Made by a program: the position numbers and the translations under genes | Virus record (IMG/VR): IMGVR_UViG_3300049893_001072 | Location: 1 to 20,862 of that record | DNA: 20,862 nt | Direction: 5' to 3' (one strand) | Source of the DNA: a virus | Shown here: piece after piece, positions 13,642-20,862 of the stretch | Layout: every line of letters starts with the position of its first letter | How positions within the stretch are numbered: position 1 is the first letter of the stretch | The notes under the pieces: model-generated | Databases searched by the model: none | What the model was told of the DNA's origin: nothing | What the model saw: the letters and a program-made list of their open reading frames with translations, nothing else

Positions 13642-14187
13642 TTATGCTGTTCTTGCTTCAAGGTACGCTAATGTAGTATTTACATCCGTTCTTAAAAACC
13701 TTTTCGGCAATTCTCTCTCTGAACCGGTCAAAGTTAAAGTCGTTACAGTTGAGTCGGCAAGTTGTCTGCCTGTCCCGCCTGTTCCATCCGTTAAACCTAA
13801 ACCTGATGCAGCACCGTAGATGAAAAACTCATCATTGTTCGTTTGAACTATTACAAACACATCAGAAGTCAATAAGTCTTCAATTACTCCGTCATCGGTA
13901 GGGTCATTGTTAAACAACCTTAAAATAACGGTTTGGTTAATAGCCACGTTACCACCTTCAGACTTTACAGCCTGGAAGCTGGCCTCATGGCTAAACTTTG
14001 AAGACTCAAACAAATATAAAGACTGATATGTAGAAAGTTCAATGTTAGTAACATACGATGAGCCGGTTGCTATGGTGCTGGATAGGTCCTCAATATTACC
14101 CACCCATACACGTTTTGCAACACCGCCTACCCTTCTAAGGTCATCGCATGATACAGTTATCCCAGTTGATATTCTACAATTCGCCAT
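13642..14187 (-). CDS. Probable tail tube (major tail) protein
   Basis: This 181-residue protein begins MANCRISTGITVSCDDL, then VGGVAKRVWVGN, and continues with alternating beta-prone segments (YLFESSKFSHEASF, QTVILRLFNND, VFVIVQTNND), ending TTLAYLEARTA. A short N-terminal cysteine pair followed by a GGV-x-VWVGN strand is a layout I associate with major tail tube proteins of Bacteroidota phages. It directly follows the capsid gene (3-base gap) and is followed by a strong terminator, a common arrangement for a highly expressed structural gene. Size is in the normal range for tail tubes. A head-decoration role cannot be excluded from sequence alone. Confidence 0.65.
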   Translation of the reverse strand: MANCRISTGITVSCDDLRRVGGVAKRVWVGNIEDLSSTIATGSSYVTNIELSTYQSLYLFESSKFSHEASFQAVKSEGGNVAINQTVILRLFNNDPTDDGVIEDLLTSDVFVIVQTNNDEFFIYGAASGLGLTDGTGGTGRQLADSTVTTLTLTGSERELPKRFLRTDVNTTLAYLEARTA

Positions 14188-14190
14188 ATA

Positions 14191-15261
14191 TTAGTCGTGG
14201 AATGCGATTAAATCACAGTTAATAAATTGAACACCAAAACGCATTGCTGATTGCATGTAGTATGTTTTTAACCTCTGGTCGTAAAAACCTTCTAAGCTAT
14301 TCAGGTCAGCAGCATTTTCAACACCTAAAACGATGTTAGCAAAACGAGATGAACCTTTAGTAGTGTAGATGATAAAGTTCTTCATGTTGTTATAGAATGG
14401 GTTAGAAGAATCTTGCAGGTCGTTATCTGCAATCCACAGAGGGCGAACTTCAATACCACGATAGAACAACTGAGTAGTACCATCTTGCAACAGCTTAAAC
14501 TGGCCTTCAGTACCGTTAGTGTTAGCTTCCAAAGAACCTAAATAGTTCTCGTAAACTGCACCGGTTACCCAGAACACTTTTTCAGAGTTAGGGATTTGCT
14601 TCAGGATGATAGCAGCTCCTTCATGAGTAGCTTTCAACGCTGTAAGAGATTCACCAGAAGTTAGTACAGTGGTAGCTGAGTTACCCAATGAGTTACCTAC
14701 ACGCTTAACGCAGTAGTTAGAGAATGCATCGTACATCTTTACAAAAAGACCTTCAATCATATTGTAGTCAGATGAACCTGCAGCATCGTTACCGAAAAGT
14801 GCTATACGCCAAATGTCACGTCTTACAGAATCCAAAAGTTGGTCAAACAAGAATGAACGTAACTTTGCAGTTGGCTCGAACCCTGCTAAACCATCGGCTG
14901 CCCATGTGGGGTCGTTAGTAAGCTGAGAAGCAGCAGATGACCATTCCTCATAACACCACTCATGATTAATCTCAAACTTTGCTACACTCAACTTACGGTC
15001 AGATAAAGTACCTGATGCTGTGTAAGTAGGTGAACAACCTTGAGCCGCCTTCAGAATCTTAGAAAGAGGGGCACCATAGATAAGGTACTCATCAGTTCTG
15101 ATTCCCTGGCGGATGTTAAACATATCAGAAAGTGCAGGCGTGCCAATAGATGGCTGCATGAAAATTTCTGTAGGCAAATTACCATCAAAGGTAAATGATG
15201 GAGAATAAGTATAGCCGGCTGCGTTCTGTGGGCCAGCGTTTTTAAATTTGTGTGCTTTCAT
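14191..15261 (-). CDS. Probable major capsid protein (HK97-type fold expected)
   Basis: This 356-residue protein follows directly after the protease-scaffold gene (10-base gap), the usual place of the major capsid gene. The N-terminal region has an extended segment (GPQNAAGYTYSPSFTFDG), then the helical pattern EINHEWCYEEWSS near residues 97-109 and a long helical stretch FDQLLDSVRRDIWRIALFG (139-157), like the spine helix and flanking parts of HK97-fold capsids. The C-terminus has MRFGVQFINCDLIAF. No coiled-coil scaffold is present, in agreement with the scaffold residing in the upstream gene. Cleavage by the protease may remove a few N-terminal residues but no clear site is visible. G+C is higher here (27 of 60 bases at 14581-14640) than in the fibre/hydrolase region, as often seen for strongly expressed capsid genes. 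Confidence 0.8.
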   Translation of the reverse strand: MKAHKFKNAGPQNAAGYTYSPSFTFDGNLPTEIFMQPSIGTPALSDMFNIRQGIRTDEYLIYGAPLSKILKAAQGCSPTYTASGTLSDRKLSVAKFEINHEWCYEEWSSAASQLTNDPTWAADGLAGFEPTAKLRSFLFDQLLDSVRRDIWRIALFGNDAAGSSDYNMIEGLFVKMYDAFSNYCVKRVGNSLGNSATTVLTSGESLTALKATHEGAAIILKQIPNSEKVFWVTGAVYENYLGSLEANTNGTEGQFKLLQDGTTQLFYRGIEVRPLWIADNDLQDSSNPFYNNMKNFIIYTTKGSSRFANIVLGVENAADLNSLEGFYDQRLKTYYMQSAMRFGVQFINCDLIAFHD

Positions 15262-15271
15262 TTTTAGTTGG

Positions 15272-16399
15272 TTAAATTAATCTACGGCCCTGTAAAAATC
15301 TTCTCAAATCCTCAGTAGCAGGGTCGTATACTTCTGTGGTTTCTACATTCTTATCTGGTGCATCCTGTGGGCCGTTCTGCTCGCCTACGGTTACATTTTT
15401 CAGCTCATTGTATTTAGCTTCAAGTGCTTTAATTGATGCCTCAAACTTTGCAATCTTCTTGTTAGATACTTCAGCCTCTTTAGCTTTAGCTTCTACCTCC
15501 TGATTCTTAGCATCCAGTAAAGCCTGCATTTCTTCGAGCTTCTTTTTCATGTCTTCCATCGGGTCAGTAGTCTCTTCCGGCTCAGGTGCAGGCGCTTGAA
15601 TAGCGGCCGATACTGTGCCTTGTTGAATAGTCAACTCAATACCCTCAGCGGTCTGATATACACCATCTTCCAAAGGTGAACCGTCAACAGTTGAAACGGT
15701 AGCCCCTACCATTTCCTCAGCGGTAGGCGTTTCGCTTTCTGTTCCTACTACCACCTGAACACCATTAGCCAATGTCAGAGTAGCTACGTTTTTAGGTGAT
15801 TCACCCGTAATCAGGTTTTTCAATTCAGCAAATCCTTTATCCAGGATTTCAACCAGTTTATTTTTTTCTTTACTCATTTTAATTTTTGTTACATCTATGT
15901 AGGCAACGGCTTTTAGTTTGTCTTGTATTTCATCAACGAAGCCCCGCTGTTTAGCTTCATCGGCTGTCATCCACGTCTCATTATCCATCATCATAGATAA
16001 TTCATCAGGGCTTAAACCTGTCCGTTTCTGATACACTGATATAATGGTATTCTTAATGCGGTCAAGCTGGCCGGCAGCATTGATTAAGTCATCGGACTCA
16101 CCGCTTAAGGTTACATTAGGATTGTGTATCATGAATTCGGCCGGTTTAGTCATAATGACCTTATCACCTGCCTGCGCTATTAATGTGGCTATGGATGCGC
16201 AAAGTCCTTCGATTATTACAGTAGTTGGTTTTTTGAGGTTTGAAAGTATGCCGTAAATAGCATACCCCTCATACACATCACCGCCTACAGATGAGATATG
16301 CACCTCGTAATCTGTGGCGTTTGGTTCTATTTGGTCTTGAATAGATTTAGCAGTAACCTGCGCACCTATTTCTCCATAAATGAAAATATGCCCTGTCAT
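15272..16399 (-). CDS. ClpP-like prohead protease fused to scaffold-like domain
   Basis: This 375-residue protein begins with a ClpP/S14-type domain (residues 1-165): HISSVGGDVYEGYAIYG (34-50), GLCASIATL (65-73) with Ser69 in the nucleophile position, MIHNP (90-94) with His92, and MMMDNETWMTADEA (136-149) with Asp139, matching the catalytic triad. Residues 175-375 are hydrophilic and contain a coiled coil (DMKKKLEEMQALLDAKNQEV), the expected form of a scaffold. The protein should therefore supply both the maturation protease and the internal scaffold during capsid assembly. Met175 (codon 15875-15877), preceded by an A-rich leader, could start an independent scaffold. It lies 44 bases after the helix-turn-helix gene, without overlap. 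Confidence 0.88.
   Translation of the reverse strand: MTGHIFIYGEIGAQVTAKSIQDQIEPNATDYEVHISSVGGDVYEGYAIYGILSNLKKPTTVIIEGLCASIATLIAQAGDKVIMTKPAEFMIHNPNVTLSGESDDLINAAGQLDRIKNTIISVYQKRTGLSPDELSMMMDNETWMTADEAKQRGFVDEIQDKLKAVAYIDVTKIKMSKEKNKLVEILDKGFAELKNLITGESPKNVATLTLANGVQVVVGTESETPTAEEMVGATVSTVDGSPLEDGVYQTAEGIELTIQQGTVSAAIQAPAPEPEETTDPMEDMKKKLEEMQALLDAKNQEVEAKAKEAEVSNKKIAKFEASIKALEAKYNELKNVTVGEQNGPQDAPDKNVETTEVYDPATEDLRRFLQGRRLI
15875..15877 (-). promoter_or_regulatory. Possible internal start codon for an independent scaffold protein
   Basis: An in-frame ATG at residue 175 of the protease-scaffold gene lies at the boundary between the protease domain and the coiled coil. Its leader on the minus strand, ACAAAAATTAAA, is A/T-rich like the leaders of the other non-overlapping genes here. 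It would yield a 201-residue scaffold alone, comparable to the nested scaffold (Nu3) inside the C protease gene of phage lambda. Confidence 0.4.
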
Positions 16400-16443
16400 T
16401 AGGACAAAGTTCCCAAATTAGGATATATTCTCTTTGAAGTTGT

Positions 16444-16662
16444 TTATTCAAATCTTTTAATAACCTCATACACCCACCTATCTGAAATATTATAGGTTAA
16501 TGAGGTTTGTTTGATAGCTTCCGAATGGCTTACAGTCTTTTTCTTTTCCCTATAGTAAATGTAAACTTCCTCATACTTAGCCACAGAGCAACTAATCCAA
16601 CCATCCTTCATCATGGCCTTAACTGCGCTTTGTGGTATACCGTACTTTTCAGATAGCGTCAT
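16444..16662 (-). CDS. Small helix-turn-helix protein
   Basis: This 72-residue protein has two helix-turn-helix-like segments: [19 protein letters not shown] near the N-terminus and [19 protein letters not shown] followed by VYEVIKRF near the C-terminus. Both look like the DNA-recognition halves of small phage regulators or of small terminase subunits. The ATG overlaps the tape-measure stop by 4 bases, so it is co-translated with tail genes, which is odd for a repressor and more compatible with a terminase small subunit or a late regulator. It is too short and lacks other motifs to decide. The DNA site it would bind is unknown. Confidence 0.65.
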   Translation of the reverse strand: MTLSEKYGIPQSAVKAMMKDGWISCSVAKYEEVYIYYREKKKTVSHSEAIKQTSLTYNISDRWVYEVIKRFE

Positions 16663-18413
16663 TTTCGTGAGATGTTTTGTTTAACAGAAACCCTATTTTG
16701 AACTTTAGAAATCTCTTTAACACTTACTACCGGCTGAGGCATTTTCTTCAATGAATTAGCTAACATCATAGCTTGATTTATAGGCGCTGTAGATGTGTTT
16801 GTTACCAGACCACCATCAGCATAGCCTTTTAATCTTTGACGTTCTAATGTGCTTAAAAGTGGCCTGTTTTGTGGCATTTCAACCAGGTGTTTAGGTACTA
16901 CATATTCACCCCTGTGAACAATACCGGCAGGCTCATATTTACCACCTTTACCAGTATAACCACCCTCAGCGAAGCCTATCCCGTTAATACGGGCAACGTT
17001 GGCAAGACCCTGAGCAATAGTAGCAGCCGCAAAAGCAAAAGATAATGGAGGTCCTGGCTCTCCTTCTAGTGCTTTTGTTGCGGCTAAGTAAGTAGCAATA
17101 ATTGCCTCACTTGAGGCAGTTGCTTTATATAAAGCAGATTGTTCACCACCAAAAGTAGCCGCTATTGTACTGGCCGCCTGAAAGTACATTAAGGTTGCCA
17201 TTTCTTTAGCTTCCTGAGCGGCTATGTAGTTATCACTATCTCTTTGGTATTGGTCATTTAATGCCTGAGTCCTATCGGAAGCCAGCTTAACCAAATCGTT
17301 ACCAAAGTCTTTAGTTACCTTTATTTGGTCTTTAAAAGTATCCTGTAGTCCTTCCTCCGCCCTTCCGGTTGCGGTTGTCCCGCCTTCTAAATCTCTGATT
17401 CGTTTACGTCTTTGAAATTCTGAGTCTAATTCATTATTTGTAGCTTTTTGTGCCGCAACTCTTTTATTTTCAGCATTAACAATAGAGTTTAACTGTTTCT
17501 CAATTTTTTCAGTTTGCTTTGTTTCTTCTTTTAATATCTGTGCTTTTTGAGCTTTCAGTGCATTAATTTTAGCCTCAGCATCTTCTTTATTTTCTTGTGT
17601 TGATGCTATTTGAATTTCAGCTATTAATTCACGTTCTATTAGCTTCCTTCGTTCTTCTGCATTTTTACGGATGTTTTCTTTAGCCTTCTCTGCAAATGCT
17701 ATCTTATCGTTTATGCTTGTTTCCTGATTAGCAATCTCGGTTAGTAGCTCTGAGTTTTCAGCTAATCTTTCATTAATCTCAGCCTGAATTAAAGACCTAT
17801 CACGGCCTATCTGCTCAAGTTCTTCCTGAGCTAAAGCGGCTATCCTTGATTGAGCGGCAACGTTTAGCCCCGCAAATTGTAAGACAATAGAATTAACAAA
17901 GCTGGATAAAAGCCCTTCACCATCTTCTACACTTGAAAAAAGCCCCGCAAAATTATCCGTTAACCTTGCTACCGCAAATCCAAGCTGATTAGAGGCAAAC
18001 TCTAAATCTTTTGCACCTATTGATGAGCGGGCATAAGCGGCAGCCAAAGCACCGGCAATGCCAGCAGCGGCACCGGCAGGTGTTAGAAATTCACTTAGCT
18101 TTGAAGATAATGCCCCTACATTTGTTCCGGCTATATTTAAATTACCGGCAGCCTCCTCTATTGACTTTGAATAGTTACCTACATTTAAACGCTGTTTTTC
18201 TAAGGCATTACTATTCTCTTTAATAGTTTGGTTATTCCTATCAATAGCCTTATTCAAAGCCTCTATCTGCTTCCTGCCTTCTTCAGTAGCCGTATTAGCT
18301 TTATTTCTTTCCTGAGTTAATAATCTATTCTCAGCCCTTAATCTTTCAATAGACTTTACGCTATCCGAAGTATCTAATGTAAGGTTTAATAATATGTCTT
18401 TCTCCTCTGCCAT
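16659..18413 (-). CDS. Tail tape-measure-like protein
   Basis: This 584-residue protein is mainly coiled coil (about residues 18-90 and 185-345), with hydrophobic segments at about 109-129 ([20 protein letters not shown]) and 425-478. It ends in a region typical of tape measures in Bacteroidota and other siphoviruses: [20 protein letters not shown] (482-501), GEYVVPKH (502-509), [10 protein letters not shown] (48-57 residues later). Tape-measure proteins set tail length and are ejected with DNA. It is short for the class, consistent with a short-to-medium siphovirus tail. It lies between the tail/baseplate gene (10 bases upstream) and the helix-turn-helix gene (4-base overlap). No lytic transglycosylase domain is visible. 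Confidence 0.82.
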   Translation of the reverse strand: MAEEKDILLNLTLDTSDSVKSIERLRAENRLLTQERNKANTATEEGRKQIEALNKAIDRNNQTIKENSNALEKQRLNVGNYSKSIEEAAGNLNIAGTNVGALSSKLSEFLTPAGAAAGIAGALAAAYARSSIGAKDLEFASNQLGFAVARLTDNFAGLFSSVEDGEGLLSSFVNSIVLQFAGLNVAAQSRIAALAQEELEQIGRDRSLIQAEINERLAENSELLTEIANQETSINDKIAFAEKAKENIRKNAEERRKLIERELIAEIQIASTQENKEDAEAKINALKAQKAQILKEETKQTEKIEKQLNSIVNAENKRVAAQKATNNELDSEFQRRKRIRDLEGGTTATGRAEEGLQDTFKDQIKVTKDFGNDLVKLASDRTQALNDQYQRDSDNYIAAQEAKEMATLMYFQAASTIAATFGGEQSALYKATASSEAIIATYLAATKALEGEPGPPLSFAFAAATIAQGLANVARINGIGFAEGGYTGKGGKYEPAGIVHRGEYVVPKHLVEMPQNRPLLSTLERQRLKGYADGGLVTNTSTAPINQAMMLANSLKKMPQPVVSVKEISKVQNRVSVKQNISRK

Positions 18414-18423
18414 TTCTTTTTAT

Positions 18424-20862
18424 TTAAGGTGATACGCAAGGCACATCCGCGCAGCTTGCGTAAACTGTATCGCTTACTAAAGTATAATCTGATGGTGCTG
18501 AACCTAAAGCATAAATATAGGCCGCATAAATACCCTCAGCATTATACCATTTGTTAAATCTTAATTGACCTATTGATTCATATTCCACAACCTGAGCCGA
18601 TAATACTAACGCACATGTTGAGCAATTATACAGGTCTGCTAAATAATATCTAACGGTAGTAGTAGGTGGAGTAACCGGTGTGCTTCCCTCCTCATCAGGT
18701 GTTTGAACTGTTCCGCCTGTTTCTACCTGGTTATTCTGTATGCTGATTAACTCCATCTCACAAGGTCTGCCATTACCTTGATAACCTGTAATACTGTTAA
18801 CCAAAAACAACCCGTTTACCTGTTCTTTCTTAATTCTTACCGGTCGTAAAAAGTCTATTTGTTTGAAAACAAACTCTGGCAAATAAGCCGTTACATTTAA
18901 TAATGTTCCATTATTTAAAAGGTTCTGAGTTGACTTATAATAAATATCTAATAACCCTTTTTGATTAGAGTTTTGAGGCGTACCCCATGAAAGGCTTATA
19001 TTTCTTTTATTGCCTAAGTTTGTGCCGTTGTTAGGATAGTAGAAATAAGCTAATCCAATCGTATCATAATCGTTTGAATCAGGGCCATAAATAATATCTG
19101 AATTACCTATATCGGTAAGTTTAGTCGATGGCCTATTTATTAATAATGCCTGTTCATCATTATCTAGATCCTCCCATTCGAGTTCAGTAATAGTACAAGT
19201 CGCATCCCCTAAATAAACAACATCTCTTAAAACAACATAAGATGCAGCGTTAATTAATATTTCGTGGTCACCGTTATACTCATCTATTGTTGAAAGGCTT
19301 ACCCGTACAAGTGTACCGGCAAAGTCATTGCTACCGCTAAAGTTAAACCTCGCATAACCATCACCATTATCCGTTACACTTGTTATTGATTTGGTGACAT
19401 CGTTTTCAACCATCTCAACGTAATCAAATCTTGGAAGACTTGATAAAAAATCAACATCCTGTTGCCACCCAGAAATAAAATCCAACTCTAATAAATCATT
19501 AGACTCGTCTAAAAATTCATTATCAATGGTTATCTGACCACCACCATAAGGTATAACATTCTCTTGGTCATACCTTGTTTGCTCATCAAAATCCTGAGCT
19601 TGATATAAAAAATTGTTTATTTGTGAATAGCTATCTACAAACTCAGTATAATTAATATCATTCAGTTCAATATATTCGCTAATGTCTACAGGTTCAGCCC
19701 TTAAAATATTATCTAATTTCTTAACGGTTAAAACTTTTGAAATAGGATTGTAAGAACAAAATCCATTAAATAGCTTAAATATAGATGGTATAAACTCATT
19801 AGCTTTTACATCTGGAAGTAATGAAGATGCGTAAACCTTATTGAATTTTGTAGGCTTAACCTTTACCCATGAGCCTGTTAAAACATCAATTGTACCAGAA
19901 CCCGCAATATCTGAATATTGCATTTTGATTTCTACGTATTCACCTGTAGCAAAACCGCCTAATCTTGTAACAGTATTAAAATCAGTGCTATCAACTGTTT
20001 TAGTTATTGTTCTTGTTATTTGATTAAGCGATAATACCTGCTTATCATATAATGTACCATTTACGTATATTCTAACAGAAATAGAACTTAGTACCGTTGA
20101 TGGTTGTTCAATTTTAATACTATAAGATACCTCAAATTTTAAAACATTTTCTGTGAATGTATATCGTGAATTTGTGGTGTCCCAATTCGAATAAGTACTT
20201 TGTTCGTATGGAGTATTTGTATCTGTAAATGTTATTGATGTTAGAGTATTCTCATTTATAGTTTGATTGGATGATTTACCGATATAGGTTGATTGTGCGT
20301 CAATGTTTGCCTGAACACCACCCAAACCATTGTTAGTGGTTATGAGGCTATTATAAAGTGCATCGCTTTCTAAATCACCTTCTAATTTAATACCCTCCTG
20401 AGCTAATACAGAATTTACAACATCTTTAACATAAATAAACGGCTGAAAATCTTGGTCGTAATAATAGCCTATTTTTCTAGTAAGTAATCCACCTCGATTA
20501 ATAAACGGCCATACTATACCTGAATCTAAAGACCATGAGGAAACAATACCTGCCGATGTGGTTTCTTTATCGTATCTTGAAAAGTTATAATTTCTTATAT
20601 TAGTTTCTAAAAGCTGAAACCAATCCGAATTACCTGAGAAGAAGTTAACTCTTATTTCTCTCTTGTCTGATGTTTCAATCCTTAAAAATCCTACATAAAG
20701 AATCTCGCCTGAATCGCTTAATAACTGGCAGTCTATCCTTCTGTTCCAGTAGTTTAAAGCGTTTAATCCATTGATACCAAGTATGTCGATATTGTTAGCA
20801 GTTACAGGTAGTGTAAAACTATAAGAGTAATCCCCGTCAATAGTGCTAATGTCATCAAATAG
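18424..20862 (-). CDS. Large tail/baseplate protein, N-terminus cut by window edge
   Basis: The frame is open from the right edge to the TAA at 18424, giving 812 visible residues; an in-frame TTG at 20325 is merely internal because the frame continues upstream with good protein sequence. The visible N-terminal part includes SFTLPVTANNIDILGINGLNA and a domain continuing with YVGFLRIETSDKREIRVNFF, the middle has SSLLPDVKANEFIPSIFKLF and SYNPISKVLTVKKLDNI, and the C-terminus is a Cys-containing module (YNCSTCALVL ... YASCADVPCVSP). I associate this combination with large tail proteins of Bacteroidota phages that may form the tail hub or attach fibres. Its position directly before the tape measure supports a tail role. 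The true start lies outside the window. Confidence 0.75.
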   Translation of the reverse strand, partial: LFDDISTIDGDYSYSFTLPVTANNIDILGINGLNALNYWNRRIDCQLLSDSGEILYVGFLRIETSDKREIRVNFFSGNSDWFQLLETNIRNYNFSRYDKETTSAGIVSSWSLDSGIVWPFINRGGLLTRKIGYYYDQDFQPFIYVKDVVNSVLAQEGIKLEGDLESDALYNSLITTNNGLGGVQANIDAQSTYIGKSSNQTINENTLTSITFTDTNTPYEQSTYSNWDTTNSRYTFTENVLKFEVSYSIKIEQPSTVLSSISVRIYVNGTLYDKQVLSLNQITRTITKTVDSTDFNTVTRLGGFATGEYVEIKMQYSDIAGSGTIDVLTGSWVKVKPTKFNKVYASSLLPDVKANEFIPSIFKLFNGFCSYNPISKVLTVKKLDNILRAEPVDISEYIELNDINYTEFVDSYSQINNFLYQAQDFDEQTRYDQENVIPYGGGQITIDNEFLDESNDLLELDFISGWQQDVDFLSSLPRFDYVEMVENDVTKSITSVTDNGDGYARFNFSGSNDFAGTLVRVSLSTIDEYNGDHEILINAASYVVLRDVVYLGDATCTITELEWEDLDNDEQALLINRPSTKLTDIGNSDIIYGPDSNDYDTIGLAYFYYPNNGTNLGNKRNISLSWGTPQNSNQKGLLDIYYKSTQNLLNNGTLLNVTAYLPEFVFKQIDFLRPVRIKKEQVNGLFLVNSITGYQGNGRPCEMELISIQNNQVETGGTVQTPDEEGSTPVTPPTTTVRYYLADLYNCSTCALVLSAQVVEYESIGQLRFNKWYNAEGIYAAYIYALGSAPSDYTLVSDTVYASCADVPCVSP

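Noticed and set aside
16400-16443. Possible promoter in the 44-base gap before the protease gene
   Set aside because: TAATTTG is one base short of the consensus spacing and no -33 element is evident; the gap could simply be a leader.
20323-20325. TTG start for the large tail protein at 20325
   Set aside because: The frame continues open with protein-like sequence to the right edge, so this is an internal leucine and the gene is truncated by the window.
1-20862. CRISPR array, tRNA genes, insertion sequences, integrase or attachment site
   Set aside because: No regularly spaced repeats, cloverleaf-like segments, transposase/integrase motifs or flanking inverted repeats were seen by eye.

Overview
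The window is a densely packed segment of a tailed-phage (Caudoviricetes) or prophage genome whose host is most likely a member of the Bacteroidota. Every supported gene lies on the minus strand, so transcription runs from the right edge (position 20862) to the left edge (position 1). The host inference rests on three observations: AT-rich DNA; start codons preceded by A/T-rich leaders without a recognisable GGAGG Shine-Dalgarno sequence (for example at 18413, 15261, 14187 and 4014); and several protein types I associate from memory with Bacteroidota phages (DUF5675-like protein, ClpP-type prohead protease with scaffold, small CxxC proteins, C1q-like fibre head). No species or named phage can be assigned, and no database search was possible.

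Layout in transcription order. Tail and head module (20862 to 13642): a large tail/baseplate protein cut by the right edge, a tape-measure protein, a small helix-turn-helix protein, a ClpP-like prohead protease fused to a scaffold-like coiled coil, the probable major capsid protein and a probable tail tube protein. A strong intrinsic terminator follows at 13587-13616. Next come a tail fibre with His-x-His repeats (12408-13586) and a small membrane protein. Glycan-modification cassette (12168 to 6461): five or six glycosyltransferase-like proteins, a TylF-type and an FkbM-type methyltransferase and three small proteins, nearly all overlapping by a few bases. Second head module (6500 to 3733): portal protein overlapping the last glycosyltransferase, a head-tail connector candidate and two small beta-rich proteins. 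Receptor and lysis module (3736 to 1): a second fibre, an SGNH/GDSL hydrolase with a lectin-like domain and an apparent Tat-lipoprotein leader, a small coiled-coil protein, a DUF5675-like protein, a four-helix membrane protein and a holin-like protein cut by the left edge.

The genes read as one late virion-assembly and lysis operon interrupted by a terminator. The gene order is unusual: tail and tape-measure genes come before protease and capsid genes, and about 7.1 kb separates the capsid gene from the portal gene. The most notable content is the glycosyltransferase/methyltransferase cassette locked by overlapping reading frames into the structural operon, which suggests that the phage builds an O-methylated glycan, probably on its own virion or on the host surface. 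The next most notable is the phage-borne SGNH hydrolase with a leader resembling an exported surface lipoprotein. No terminase, integrase, tail sheath, tRNA, CRISPR array or insertion sequence was recognised, and no stretch over 300 bases lacks a gene; the longest gene-free gaps are 55, 44 and 37 bases.
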